Shown in pieces: positions 56,281 through 64,000 of a stretch of DNA of 64,000 bases. Every line of letters starts with the position of its first letter. Position 1 is the first letter of the stretch. The notes under the pieces were generated by a model. The model was not told the DNA's origin, did no database searches, and was given only the letters and a program-made list of their open reading frames with translations. The stretch is from positions 48,442-112,441 of the forward strand of contig DASVCN010000002.1 in NCBI GenBank assembly GCA_036381595.1. Reading direction: 5' to 3'. Source of the DNA: Trueperaceae bacterium. Lineage in GTDB: Bacteria > Deinococcota > Deinococci > Deinococcales > Trueperaceae. The position numbers and the translations under genes were made by a program.

Positions 56281-57138
56281 ATGATCGCAGTTACGGGAGC
56301 AAGCGGCCACCTGGGCCGACTGATAGTGAGCGAACTTCTCGACAGGAACGTCCCTGCCGGAGAGATCGTGGCGATAGTCCGCACGCCGGCGAAGGCGAGT
56401 GACCTCGCCTCCCGCGGGGTGGAGGTGAGGAACGCCGACTACGACGACGGTGACAGCCTGGTAGCGGCATTCGAAGGCATCGATAGACTGCTTCTGGTGT
56501 CGGCGAGCGACGTGGGCAAGCGAGTGGAGCAGCATCGCCAGGTGGTGAACGCCGCCAGGCAGACGGGGGTGGAGCATCTCGTCTACACGAGCATCCTCGC
56601 CGCGGACAGCGCCGACACCATCCTCAGTCGGGAGCACAGCGCCACCGAACGGCTGATCCTTCGTTCGGGCATCGCCCACACCTTCCTGCGCAATGGCTGG
56701 TATCTCGAGAACTACACCGGCACTCTCGGCCAGGCGCTCGAGAACGGCGCCATACTCGGTACGGCCGGCGCTGGCCGGGTTAGCGCGGCAGCGCGGGCCG
56801 ACTACGCCGCTGCTGCGGCAACGGTGATCACCGAGGAGGGCCACGAGGGCCGGACCTACGAGTTGGGTGGCGATGAGGCATTCACCATGACCGAACTCGC
56901 GGAGGAGGTTAGCCGGCAGAGCGGCCAGCCGGTCGAGTACCGCGACCTGCCCGCAGAGGAGTACCGGAACGCGCTCCTCGGCTTCGGCCTACCCGAGCCG
57001 GTGGCCGAGATGTTGGCCGATGCCGACGAGGGACTCGAACGCGGAGTCCTCTACACCGACAGCGAGGACCTGAGGCGGCTCATCGGGAGACCTACCACCA
57101 CCCTCACCCAGGCCGTCGCGGCCGCCCTTGGGGACTGA
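56281..57138 (+). CDS. NAD(P)H:quinone oxidoreductase, QorB/YtfG-like (NmrA-type SDR)
   Basis: 285 aa from MIAVTGASGHLGRLIVSELL; GAGGAG stands upstream. It has an atypical SDR (NmrA-like) fold with GASGHLG and LVYTSILAADSADTILSREH (here the conserved HxxTE-type region). QorB-type enzymes reduce quinones, and in corynebacteria and staphylococci their genes are controlled by HxlR/QorR repressors. First gene of a two-gene operon with a CatE-like dioxygenase. Confidence 0.88.
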   Translation: MIAVTGASGHLGRLIVSELLDRNVPAGEIVAIVRTPAKASDLASRGVEVRNADYDDGDSLVAAFEGIDRLLLVSASDVGKRVEQHRQVVNAARQTGVEHLVYTSILAADSADTILSREHSATERLILRSGIAHTFLRNGWYLENYTGTLGQALENGAILGTAGAGRVSAAARADYAAAAATVITEEGHEGRTYELGGDEAFTMTELAEEVSRQSGQPVEYRDLPAEEYRNALLGFGLPEPVAEMLADADEGLERGVLYTDSEDLRRLIGRPTTTLTQAVAAALGD

Positions 57139-57142
57139 AGTC

Positions 57143-58078
57143 GTGTTCGCTGGGCCGCCCGTTCCCTACTCGTCGGTTCCTCCGGCGAAGATCGGTGTCC
57201 ATGCTCCCCAGAGGTTGCCCGATCGGACCCACGTAGGCACGGTAACCCTCCAGGTCGCTGACCTCGACAGGTCGCTGGAGTTCTACCGAGGAGTCATCGG
57301 TTTCCGCCTGCTGTCGCGGGGCGAGGGAACCGCCCGACTTGGCGCCGCGGGCAGTGAGGACGCCCTCCTCGAACTGAAGGAGAAACCGGGTGCGAGGCCG
57401 GCGGCGCGAAACGCTCGGTTGGGCATCTACCACTTCGCCGTGCTTCTGCCGTCGCGCGCCGACTTGGGCCGCTTCCTGCGGCACGCCTACGCCAGCGGGG
57501 CGCGCATCGGCCAGGCCGACCACCTCTACAGCGAGGCCACCTACCTCACCGATCCGGACGGGATAGACCTCGAGGTCTACCGCGACCGTCCGCGGGACGA
57601 GTGGACCTTGGCTGCCGACGGGGAGATCATCGGGTCGACGGAACCGCTCGACCTCGAAGGGGTGGCCGCCGCCGCGGGCGCAGAGCCGTGGGCCGGTCTT
57701 CCCCAGGGGACGACGATGGGCCACATGCACTTCTTCGTCGGTGACCTGGTGAAGGCCGAGGAGTTCTACCACCGGACGCTCGGCCTCGACAAAGTCACCT
57801 GGCACTTCCCGGGCGCACTGTTCCTCTCTGCCGGCGGCTACCACCACCACGTGGGCGCGAACGTCTGGGCGGCCGGCTCCCGGCCATCGGGCCCGGACGA
57901 CGCCCGGCTCCTCACCTGGGAGCTCCGGCTGCCTGGCCCGGAGGACGTCGCAGCAGTGGCCTCGCGCTTGCGCGCAGCCGGCTACCCGGTGACCGAGCAG
58001 GACGGCACTTTTCTCGCCGACGACCCCTGGGGGATCACCGTCAGCCTTTCGGCCGAAGGAGCTATCGCAACTGCTTGA
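57143..58078 (+). CDS. Catechol-2,3-dioxygenase-like VOC protein (CatE-like)
   Basis: 311 aa from GTG at 57143, or 316 aa from TTG at 57128 which overlaps the upstream stop. Two VOC modules: THVGTVTLQVADLDRSLEFY with LGIYHFAVLLPS, then MGHMHFFVGDLVKAEEFY with GGYHHHVGANVW, and a Glu at LEVYRDRPRDEW. This pattern is that of B. subtilis CatE (YfiE), a thiol-dependent extradiol dioxygenase. Its stop overlaps the -35 of the tRNA promoter. Confidence 0.88.
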   Translation: MFAGPPVPYSSVPPAKIGVHAPQRLPDRTHVGTVTLQVADLDRSLEFYRGVIGFRLLSRGEGTARLGAAGSEDALLELKEKPGARPAARNARLGIYHFAVLLPSRADLGRFLRHAYASGARIGQADHLYSEATYLTDPDGIDLEVYRDRPRDEWTLAADGEIIGSTEPLDLEGVAAAAGAEPWAGLPQGTTMGHMHFFVGDLVKAEEFYHRTLGLDKVTWHFPGALFLSAGGYHHHVGANVWAAGSRPSGPDDARLLTWELRLPGPEDVAAVASRLRAAGYPVTEQDGTFLADDPWGITVSLSAEGAIATA

Positions 58079-58104
58079 CGCTCGCTCCGAGCCACCTATA
58101 TACT
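58075..58104 (+). promoter_or_regulatory. Promoter of the tRNA cluster
   Basis: TTGACG (58075-58080), 18 bp, TATACT (58099-58104), 12 bp before tRNA-Lys. Confidence 0.75.
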
Positions 58105-58116
58105 GCGCAGGCTGCT

Positions 58117-58192
<76 letters not shown>

Positions 58193-58198
58193 AAGAGC

Positions 58199-58274
58199 GG
58201 CCCCTTCGACTAGCGGTTTAGGTCACCACCCTTTCAAGGTGGCGGCACGGGTTCGAATCCCGTAGGGGTCACCA
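58199..58274 (+). tRNA. tRNA-Glu (TTC)
   Basis: 76 nt with encoded CCA. Acceptor GGCCCCT/AGGGGTC with one G-T pair; anticodon loop CTTTCAA; T loop TTCGAAT. Confidence 0.96.
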
Positions 58275-58279
58275 AGATT

Positions 58280-58306
58280 CGAGGAGGCCGACTGAGCGCC
58301 TCCTCG
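58280..58306 (+). other. Hairpin between tRNA-Glu and tRNA-Val
   Basis: CGAGGAGGC and GCCTCCTCG pair over 9 bp; may be a partial terminator or a processing signal. Confidence 0.45.
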
Positions 58307-58327
58307 ATTCACTTTCCTCGGCAACGG

Positions 58328-58403
58328 GGGCGATTAGCTCAGCTGGAAGAGCGGCCGCCTTACAAGCGGTAGGTCGGCGGTTCGAGCCCGTCATCGCCCA
58401 CCA
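58328..58403 (+). tRNA. tRNA-Val (TAC)
   Basis: 76 nt with encoded CCA. Acceptor GGGCGAT/ATCGCCC; anticodon stem GCCGC/GCGGT around loop CTTACAA. Confidence 0.97.
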
Positions 58404-58430
58404 CAGAAATGGCCGTACGGAGCGGCGAAG

Positions 58431-58457
58431 GAAAGGCCCGCGTAAAGCGGGCCTTTC
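58431..58457 (+). terminator. Terminator of the tRNA cluster
   Basis: GAAAGGCCCGC and GCGGGCCTTTC form a perfect 11-bp stem with a GTAAA loop, then CTCTCTTC. Confidence 0.8.
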
Positions 58458-58618
58458 CTCTCTTCGAGGCAAGAACGGCTACCGTGGTGCCAAATTAGAC
58501 CCGAGTCAAGCGACAGCTAGGACGCAGGGTAGATCCAGAGCCCACGGCGGGCAAGCTGGCCCTGATACGAGGGAGCAGTGCTTCCCGAGCACCAGCGGTG
58601 ACGACGTGACCTCTCGCA

Positions 58619-59062
58619 TCAGCTGCTCGGCGCACTCTCCGGGAAGGGGCCGGTGGGAAGCGCGTTCAGGGTGGTCCAGTAGTGGCCGATGCGTCCCATC
58701 AATTCCGACAGGTCGCCAGCCTCTACCGGCTTGAGCACGTGAGAGTTGGCCCGCAACTGATAACTGAGCTCCGACAGCCCGACGTCGGGGTAGCCGGTAA
58801 GCACGATGACAGGGAGGTGGTAAGTCCTCCGGTGCGCCCGGATCTCCCGGAGAACGTCGTGGCCGTTTACATGGTCGCTCAGATGGACGTCGAGGATCAC
58901 CGCTCGCGGCAGCGGGACGCTCTCGTCGAAGAGTTTGGCCAGGGCCTCCTGCGGTTCGCGGCACACATCGACTACGACCTCCGGCAGGGCCTTGTTCAGT
59001 GCCCACGTCATCAGCTCGCAGTCGTCCCGGCTGTCGTCGATGATGAGTATGTCAGGGACCAT
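58619..59062 (-). CDS. Single-domain response regulator
   Basis: 147 aa, CheY-like receiver only. IIDDSRDD acidic pair, phospho-Asp in VILDVHLSDHVNGHD, Thr in VIVLTGYP and Lys in HVLKPV are all present. It resembles the Rcp1-type regulators that pair with phytochrome-like kinases; no kinase gene is nearby. Confidence 0.88.
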   Translation of the reverse strand: MVPDILIIDDSRDDCELMTWALNKALPEVVVDVCREPQEALAKLFDESVPLPRAVILDVHLSDHVNGHDVLREIRAHRRTYHLPVIVLTGYPDVGLSELSYQLRANSHVLKPVEAGDLSELMGRIGHYWTTLNALPTGPFPESAPSS

Positions 59063-59463
59063 AGTCTCTCACGAACCTTCCGAAGGAGATCCGCCTCCGA
59101 GTAACCGTACGCCAGGGCGACTTGATTGTCTGGGGCCTCCTGCGAGGGCCTTTCGGGTATCCGGGTATCTAGCGCCCCAGGATTACCGTCTTTTACGGCA
59201 TCGACACGGCCACCCACGCTCCGCTTCAAGGAGGATCTCGTGATCCTCCGGTTCTAGTCCGGAGTACGCCCGCCACCTACCGCCTGCTGGTCGACAGCTG
59301 GTAAGAGAGACGCTCGCTGCGCGAGTTCGGGGCTGGCGTAGAAATAGGTCATGACGGCTCCCACCCGTGGCTGGGGGAAAGTGACCTGGTACACGAGCAC
59401 GCTCTACTTGATTGCGCTTGCGTCTAGCCGCCTCTCATGTCGGCACGTTAGCTTGTCGGCTGG
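59063..59463. other. Intergenic between two response regulators
   Basis: No gene recognised on either strand; the two divergent regulator genes presumably take their promoters from here. Confidence 0.5.
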
Positions 59464-59919
59464 ATGAGTTCGAGCAGGACAAAGCCCGAAGGTGCGAGCG
59501 AGCCGTATCTACTCTGTGTCGAGGACAATGCCGACGACTGTTTCCTGACACGGCGCACGTTGGCTCGGAATGACTTCCCGCACGCGGTGGTGTGCGTGGC
59601 AGACGGTGCTCAAGCTCTCGAACACGTCCAGCACGCGGCGACAGCGCCGCTCGCCATCCTCCTGGACTCCCGCCTGCCGAAGCTCGACGGACATGAGGTC
59701 CTGTTGGCCTTGCGTTCGGATGAGAGCACCCGCCGGATCCCGGTGCTGCTCCTCGTCGGGTCTTTCGACGAGACCCGTAAAGCTTGGCGGGAAACAGCCG
59801 ATGCCTGCCTGCTCAAACCGCTCGACTGGCAGGAGCTCGACGCCGAACTGACGCGCCTGGGCGTCCTCGCCGACGGTACTCCGGTCATCGGCAACCGAGC
59901 GATCGGAGCCCGGGTCTAG
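59464..59919 (+). CDS. Single-domain response regulator, Rcp1-like, with substituted switch Thr
   Basis: 151 aa. CVEDNADDCFLTRR acidic patch, phospho-Asp in LLDSRLPKLDGHE and Lys in CLLKPLDW are intact. The conserved Thr/Ser after strand 4 reads Val-Gly here (VLLLVGSFDE), so switching may be altered. Divergent from the other regulator. Confidence 0.85.
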   Translation: MSSSRTKPEGASEPYLLCVEDNADDCFLTRRTLARNDFPHAVVCVADGAQALEHVQHAATAPLAILLDSRLPKLDGHEVLLALRSDESTRRIPVLLLVGSFDETRKAWRETADACLLKPLDWQELDAELTRLGVLADGTPVIGNRAIGARV

Positions 59920-60109
59920 GCGTCTTCGACCAGCTCTATAGTCCACTCCCTACTGATAACTGTTCGTTCCTGGAGATGCCGCAGGTAGTGAAGCGTCAGG
60001 TGGGGGCGTAGACGTCTTCAGCCGCCGTATCGTCCCCCAAACTGACCTGCTCCCATCACTCACATCGCTGGAGCCCCGTCTCCGAATCGTGTCTATCGCC
60101 CGTTAGGTA

Positions 60110-60140
60110 TTGACTTTGACGCTACGTCAACCCCGATACT
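60110..60140 (+). promoter_or_regulatory. MerR-type promoter with 19-bp spacer
   Basis: TTGACT (60110-60115), 19 bp, GATACT (60135-60140). The spacer contains the interrupted palindrome TTGACG-CT-ACGTCAA (60116-60130), as in TipA-type MerR operators, where the regulator untwists an over-long spacer. Confidence 0.8.
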
Positions 60141-60177
60141 CACCTTGGTCGAACTGTCGACCGGACGGGAGGTGAGG

Positions 60178-60942
60178 TTGAGTTCAAGCGAAGAGTGGTC
60201 GATCCAGCAGCTGGCAAGGGCAGCCGGTACGACCAGCAGGACGCTCCGCCACTACGACCAGCTCGGCCTGCTCAGGCCCAGCCGGATCGGCGACAACGGC
60301 TACCGGTACTACGACAGTGCCGCCCTCTTGCGCCTGCAACGGATCCTCCTGCTGCGGGAACTCGGTTTGGGCCTTCCCGTGATCGGTCAGGTCCTTGCCG
60401 GCCAGCGGGACGCTGCAGCCGCACTTCGGACGCACCTGGAGCTGCTCGAAGTGGAGAGAGTCAGGCTCGCACGCCTGACGGAAACCGTGAGAGAGACGAT
60501 CGAGAAGGTCGAGAGAGGTGAGGCGCTGATGGCGGAAGAGATGTTCGAAGGATTCGATCACAGCCGCTACAAGGCTGAGGTCATCGAACGGTGGGGCAAG
60601 GATGCCTACGAGCGGGGCGACAAGTGGTGGCGTTCGCTGTCGGAGGACGAGAAGCGGCAGTTCGGGCAACTCCACCTCGACATCGCGGCCGACTTCGGGA
60701 AGGCGATGGCGGCCGGCCGAGAGCCCGCAAGCGACGAGGTCCAGGCGATAGTGGAGCGCCACTACGGCTGGATCAAGATCGGGTGGCAGGGTCGCGAGCC
60801 GAGCGCCGAGGCGTACCGCGGACTGGCAGAGATGTACGTGAACGACCCGAGGTTCGCGGCCAACTACGACGAGCACGGCGAAGGCGGCGCCAAGTACGTT
60901 CGCGATGCGATGAATGTCTTCGCGGATCGCAGATTGAAGTAA
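60178..60942 (+). CDS. MerR family regulator with TipAS antibiotic-recognition domain
   Basis: 254 aa from TTG at 60178, preceded by GGGAGGTGAG; TTG 60145 is possible. HTH: WSIQQLARAAGTTSRTLRHY, then the wing YRYYDSAALLRLQ. A coiled-coil helix (about 85-115) links to a TipAS domain (FDHSRYKAEVIERWGKDAYE), which in TipAL binds thiopeptides. The promoter has the 19-bp spacer of autoactivated MerR genes. Confidence 0.92.
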   Translation: MSSSEEWSIQQLARAAGTTSRTLRHYDQLGLLRPSRIGDNGYRYYDSAALLRLQRILLLRELGLGLPVIGQVLAGQRDAAAALRTHLELLEVERVRLARLTETVRETIEKVERGEALMAEEMFEGFDHSRYKAEVIERWGKDAYERGDKWWRSLSEDEKRQFGQLHLDIAADFGKAMAAGREPASDEVQAIVERHYGWIKIGWQGREPSAEAYRGLAEMYVNDPRFAANYDEHGEGGAKYVRDAMNVFADRRLK

Positions 60943-60945
60943 GCG

Positions 60946-60975
60946 GAGTCGGTTCGCGATAACGCGGGCCGACTC
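60946..60975 (+). terminator. Possible terminator after the MerR gene
   Basis: GAGTCGG and CCGACTC pair around a GC-rich inner loop just past the stop; tail GGTCTTG. Confidence 0.4.
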
Positions 60976-61124
60976 GGTCTTGCCGCCTCCGCGCAACCTC
61001 GTAACGCGCCGCCCGGCCGAATACGTTGGGCTACACCTGCCCGCCCCCGCAGTGCCGATGCCCTCGAGCCCTGGTGAAGGTTCGCGGCTTTCCGCTAGAC
61101 TCGGCTGGAAGCTGGAGGTCGACG

Positions 61125-61514
61125 GTGGCAAGGGATTACTGGCTGAATCTGCCGGTACATGATCTGACCCGGGCTCGAAGGTTCTTCACTGATATCGGTC
61201 TCGCCTTCGATGCCGACCCCTCGACACCGCCCGACATGGCCGCCCTGCGGATCGGTCAGGATCAGATGCCGATCATGCTGGTGCAGGAGGAGCGTTTCCG
61301 GCACTTCGCAGCGATAGACGCGGTGCACGCCGGGCACGAACTGCTCGTGACCATAGGCGTGGCGAGCAAGACAGAGGTTGACGAGGTCATCGACCGTGTC
61401 GAGGCGGCCGGCGGTCAGGTCTTCGGGCGCCCGTCCGGCGACGAACGCATGTACGGGGCCGGCTTCATCGACCTGGACGGACACCGCTGGAACCTTCTCT
61501 TCATGGGGGGCTGA
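61125..61514 (+). CDS. VOC family (glyoxalase-like) protein
   Basis: 129 aa from GTG at 61125, with GGAGG 6 nt upstream; TAGACT at 61096-61101 may be its -10. One VOC module pair: MARDYWLNLPVHDLTRARRF and AGFIDLDGHRWNLLFM, typical of the PhnB/AraC-binding-like VOC subgroup. Function unknown. Confidence 0.82.
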   Translation: MARDYWLNLPVHDLTRARRFFTDIGLAFDADPSTPPDMAALRIGQDQMPIMLVQEERFRHFAAIDAVHAGHELLVTIGVASKTEVDEVIDRVEAAGGQVFGRPSGDERMYGAGFIDLDGHRWNLLFMGG

Positions 61515-61594
61515 CTCAAGAGGGGATGACGGGAGATACCGGACGTTGCGGTCACACCGGGAGTTCCATCTGCCCCTCGTGCCCCGCATAGGTA

Positions 61595-61623
61595 TTGACT
61601 CTGCCGTTACGTGTACATACACT
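61595..61623 (+). promoter_or_regulatory. Promoter of the PhnB-like gene, sharing sequence with the MerR promoter
   Basis: TTGACT (61595-61600), 17 bp, TACACT (61618-61623). The 12-mer TAGGTATTGACT at 61589-61600 is identical to the one at 60104-60115 before the MerR gene, and both are followed by a TACGT element. Confidence 0.6.
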
Positions 61624-61721
61624 TGCCGGGAGTCCAAGAAGCAGGAGGTATCCGAGGGCCGGCCGCCCTCGTACCGATCACCCCCACTCGAACCCAAGAC
61701 CACAGCCAAGGGAGAGCCAGG

Positions 61722-62675
61722 ATGACGATGCCGGCGAGCAGCAGCGATCAGCAGGCCAACGGAGTCACCGCACGCGATCAGAAGATAGTCCCGCACCTCT
61801 GGTTCGACGAGCAGGCTGAAGAGGCGGTAGCCTTCTACACCTCGGTCTTCCCCGACGCCAGACGGGGCACGGAGACTCGCTACAGCGAAGAAGGGCGGGA
61901 GATCCACGGCCGGCCACCCGGCAGCGTGATGACGGTGGAGTTCGAGCTGGCCGGCACTCGCTTCATGGCGCTCAACGGCGGACCTCACTTCCGGTTCAAC
62001 CCCTCCATCTCGTTCTTCGTCCACTGCGACTCTATCGGCGAGGTCGACCGCCTGTGGGCGCAGCTCTCCGAGGGCGGCGTCGCTCTGATGGAGTTGGACA
62101 GCTACGATTGGAGCGACCGCTACGGCTGGGTACAGGACCGCTTCGGCGTGAGCTGGCAGGTCATGCACACCGTTGCGCAGCAGAGGCGCCGGCGCCTAGT
62201 GCCCAGTCTCCTCTTCACCGGGGAGGAGCCGCAGGCGCAAGCGGCGATGGAGCTATACACAGAGGTCTTCCCGGACTCGCGCATCGAAGCCACCTTCCCC
62301 CACCCCGCTGGCGGCCCCCTGGAGGGGATGATCGCCCACGCGCAGTTCACCCTGTTCGGCGAGCCGTTCGTGGCGATGGACGGGGGCGCCGTCCACCCGT
62401 TCACATTCAACGAAGCGATATCGCTGCTCGTCGAATGCGAGGACCAGGACGAGATAGACCGCTACTGGGAACGGCTCGGGGAAGGGGGCGACCCGAGAGC
62501 CCAGCAGTGTGGCTGGCTCAAGGACAGGTTCGGAGTCTCCTGGCAGATCGCGCCCCGGGCTCTTGGGCGGATGCTGGTCGATCCCGACAGGAGCAAGGTC
62601 GACAGGGTCATCCGCGCTTTCATGCCCATGAAGAAACTCGACCTCGCACAGCTGGAGGCCGCCTACAGGGGCTGA
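61722..62675 (+). CDS. Tandem PhnB-like (3-demethylubiquinone-9 3-methyltransferase-like) VOC protein
   Basis: 317 aa; AAGGGAGAGCCAGG precedes the ATG. Two repeats of the same fold, each with LWFDEQAEEAVAFYTSVFPD- and DRFGVSWQ-type motifs (first at about 28 and 140, second at about 160 and 275), so an internal duplication of single-domain PhnB-like proteins. Despite the historical name, members are not ubiquinone methyltransferases. Cytoplasmic, function unknown. Confidence 0.85.
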   Translation: MTMPASSSDQQANGVTARDQKIVPHLWFDEQAEEAVAFYTSVFPDARRGTETRYSEEGREIHGRPPGSVMTVEFELAGTRFMALNGGPHFRFNPSISFFVHCDSIGEVDRLWAQLSEGGVALMELDSYDWSDRYGWVQDRFGVSWQVMHTVAQQRRRRLVPSLLFTGEEPQAQAAMELYTEVFPDSRIEATFPHPAGGPLEGMIAHAQFTLFGEPFVAMDGGAVHPFTFNEAISLLVECEDQDEIDRYWERLGEGGDPRAQQCGWLKDRFGVSWQIAPRALGRMLVDPDRSKVDRVIRAFMPMKKLDLAQLEAAYRG

Positions 62676-62756
62676 ACGAGGGCAAGGGGAGTAAGGAGCA
62701 GCAGGAACCGAGAAGTCTCATACCGCAGCGCACGCGGCATCCCGGTATGAAGATGC

Positions 62757-63788
62757 ATGCCCCCACGTTCTGCCCTGTTCGTCGTCACCCTCCTCCTCTC
62801 CATCGGCGCCATCGCCGCCGGCCAGTCCGTGCCCGATCCTCCGCGGGGGGACTTGAGGTTCGCCGTGTTCGGCGACTTCAACGGATCGTACGGCGCCCTC
62901 GACTACCCTCCGCCCGTCGAGAAGGCGATGAGGGCGATAGCCCGAAGCTGGCGTCCCGATCTGCTCCTCTCTGCCGGCGACGTCGTCGCGGGCCAGAACA
63001 AGTCTCTCCCCGAGAGCCGGTACGCGGACATGTGGCGGGTCTTCGACCGGGAGATAGCGGCTCCGCTCAGGGCAGCGGGCATCCCCTACGCCTTCGCGAT
63101 GGGGAACCACGATGCCTCCAGCCTTCGCGGTCCCGCGGGCGAGTTCGTCTTCCAGCGGGACCGGCGGGCGGCCCTCGACTACTGGACGCAGCCACTCTAC
63201 GAGAGCAACCTCCTCTACGTTGAGCGGGAGCGCTTCCCCTTCGATTACGCCTTCCGCGCCGGACCGGCCTTCGTCGTCATCCTCGACGCCTCGAGCGCGA
63301 CCGTCAGCGTCGATCAGCGACAGTGGCTCAGGCGTGTGCTGGCGCTCCCTACCGCCCGGGTCGCCGGGCTGCGCGTGGTCGTCGGGCACCTTCCGCTGGT
63401 TCCCGTGAGCGTAGGTCGGGACCGGCCGGGCGAGGTGCTCGAGCATCCCGAAGTGTTGCTTCGCATCCTCGAGGAAGGCGGAGTGGACCTCTACGTGAGC
63501 GGTCATCACGCCGCCTACTATCCCGGTCGTCTGGGCGAGGTCGAGCTGCTCTTCTCGGGCGGGGTAGGGGCACGCCGGCTGCTGGCCGGCGACGAGCCGG
63601 CTCGTTCGACCGTGACCCTCGTGGACGTCTGGTGGGAGCCCCTCCGCATCACCTACTCCACATTCGACCTGGCCACCATGCTGCCCATACGGCCCTCTTC
63701 CTTGCCCCCGGTGATCGTGACCGACGAGGGCGCCGTGCGGCTCTCCGAACGGGCACATCCCGCCACGGTCGAGACGGCGCAGAGGTAG
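62757..63788 (+). CDS. Secreted calcineurin-like metallophosphoesterase
   Basis: 343 aa. A signal peptide (LFVVTLLLSIGAIAAGQ) is followed by the metallophosphoesterase motifs FAVFGDFNGSYG, SAGDVVAG, AMGNHDAS, VVVGHLPLVP and VSGHHAAYY in the right order and spacing, so a two-metal phosphoesterase acting outside the cytoplasmic membrane. Substrate unknown. Confidence 0.9.
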   Translation: MPPRSALFVVTLLLSIGAIAAGQSVPDPPRGDLRFAVFGDFNGSYGALDYPPPVEKAMRAIARSWRPDLLLSAGDVVAGQNKSLPESRYADMWRVFDREIAAPLRAAGIPYAFAMGNHDASSLRGPAGEFVFQRDRRAALDYWTQPLYESNLLYVERERFPFDYAFRAGPAFVVILDASSATVSVDQRQWLRRVLALPTARVAGLRVVVGHLPLVPVSVGRDRPGEVLEHPEVLLRILEEGGVDLYVSGHHAAYYPGRLGEVELLFSGGVGARRLLAGDEPARSTVTLVDVWWEPLRITYSTFDLATMLPIRPSSLPPVIVTDEGAVRLSERAHPATVETAQR

Positions 63789-63863
63789 CGGTCCGTTCAC
63801 CTGCGGCGGCGACCTTCGGGTAGACCATCCCGCAGCTGACGCCGGGCGCGTGGGCGGCAAGTG

Positions 63864-64000
63864 CTACTGCGGCTGCTCCGCCAGCACGACGCTCAGCTGC
63901 CGTTCGACGCTCCCCCTGACAATCGTCACCTCGAGTTCGTCCCCGACCCTGTAGTTGCTCTCCAGGTAGGTGCGCAGTTCACCGCGGGTGGTCACCGCCC
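63864..64000 (-). CDS. C-terminal end of a PDZ-domain protein, probably an HtrA/DegP-like protease (partial)
   Basis: The minus frame enters from the right edge and stops at 63864. The visible 44 residues (TTRGELRTYLESNYRVGDEL, then VTIVRGSVERQLSVVLAEQ) match the end of a PDZ domain, as found in trypsin-like serine proteases of the HtrA family. Convergent with the phosphoesterase gene. Confidence 0.6.
   Translation of the reverse strand, partial: AVTTRGELRTYLESNYRVGDELEVTIVRGSVERQLSVVLAEQPQ

Overview
High-GC bacterial chromosome, 64 kb, densely coded. No rRNA or marker protein identifies the organism. Two traits suggest a member of the Deinococcota, perhaps close to Truepera, but this is inference. 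One is the Thermus/Deinococcus-like nuoA-N order. The other is a recurring signature of leaderless transcription: a -10 box TAnnnT placed 5-7 nt before the start codon at about ten genes, a habit documented in Deinococcus.

Layout. 1-9.4 kb: a leftward sugar-utilisation operon (LacI regulator, ABC sugar-binding protein, two permeases, a GH63-like hydrolase, a zinc-less MDR dehydrogenase, a Gfo/Idh oxidoreductase and a GH4 glycosidase that runs off the left edge), with a perfect LacI-type operator upstream of lacI. 9.6-15.2 kb: a secreted protein, the abasic-site protein YedK divergent from an aldo-keto reductase, and a quinone/electrophile-stress module (doxX-ring-cleaving dioxygenase-wrbA divergent from an HxlR regulator). 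15.3-23.7 kb: an HD-GYP protein, glutamate dehydrogenase, a cation efflux protein, a lipid/diacylglycerol kinase, a TVP38-type membrane protein, an SDR and a TPR protein. 23.7-34.8 kb: an accessory stretch with a Mug-like glycosylase whose motif is altered, two nucleotidyltransferases, peptidase E, an internally deleted IS3 remnant, an ABC-2 exporter with an HTH regulator, two HExxH proteins, a DUF3800-like protein and a dispersed 18-20 bp motif found upstream of three of its genes. 34.8-39 kb: AMP nucleosidase, aminotransferase, ndk, a DinB-fold protein and a rhodanese.

39-54 kb: the complete 14-gene NADH-quinone oxidoreductase (complex I) operon on the minus strand, with one extra small membrane-protein gene between nuoD and nuoE. 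Its promoter and leader hairpins are visible near 54 kb. 54.1-58.1 kb: a CPA1-type antiporter, an AhpD-like protein and a second quinone-stress operon (QorB-like plus CatE-like) whose promoter carries a palindrome over the -10. 58.1-58.4 kb: tRNA-Lys, tRNA-Glu and tRNA-Val under one promoter and one terminator. 58.6-64 kb: two stand-alone response regulators, a MerR/TipAS regulator with a 19-bp-spacer promoter, two VOC/PhnB-like proteins, a secreted metallophosphoesterase and the end of a PDZ-type protease.

The clearest functional themes are sugar import and hydrolysis, two separated HxlR-type quinone detoxification loci that may form one regulon, and respiratory complex I. No CRISPR array, prophage or complete defence system was recognised. 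The accessory island is the least explained part.
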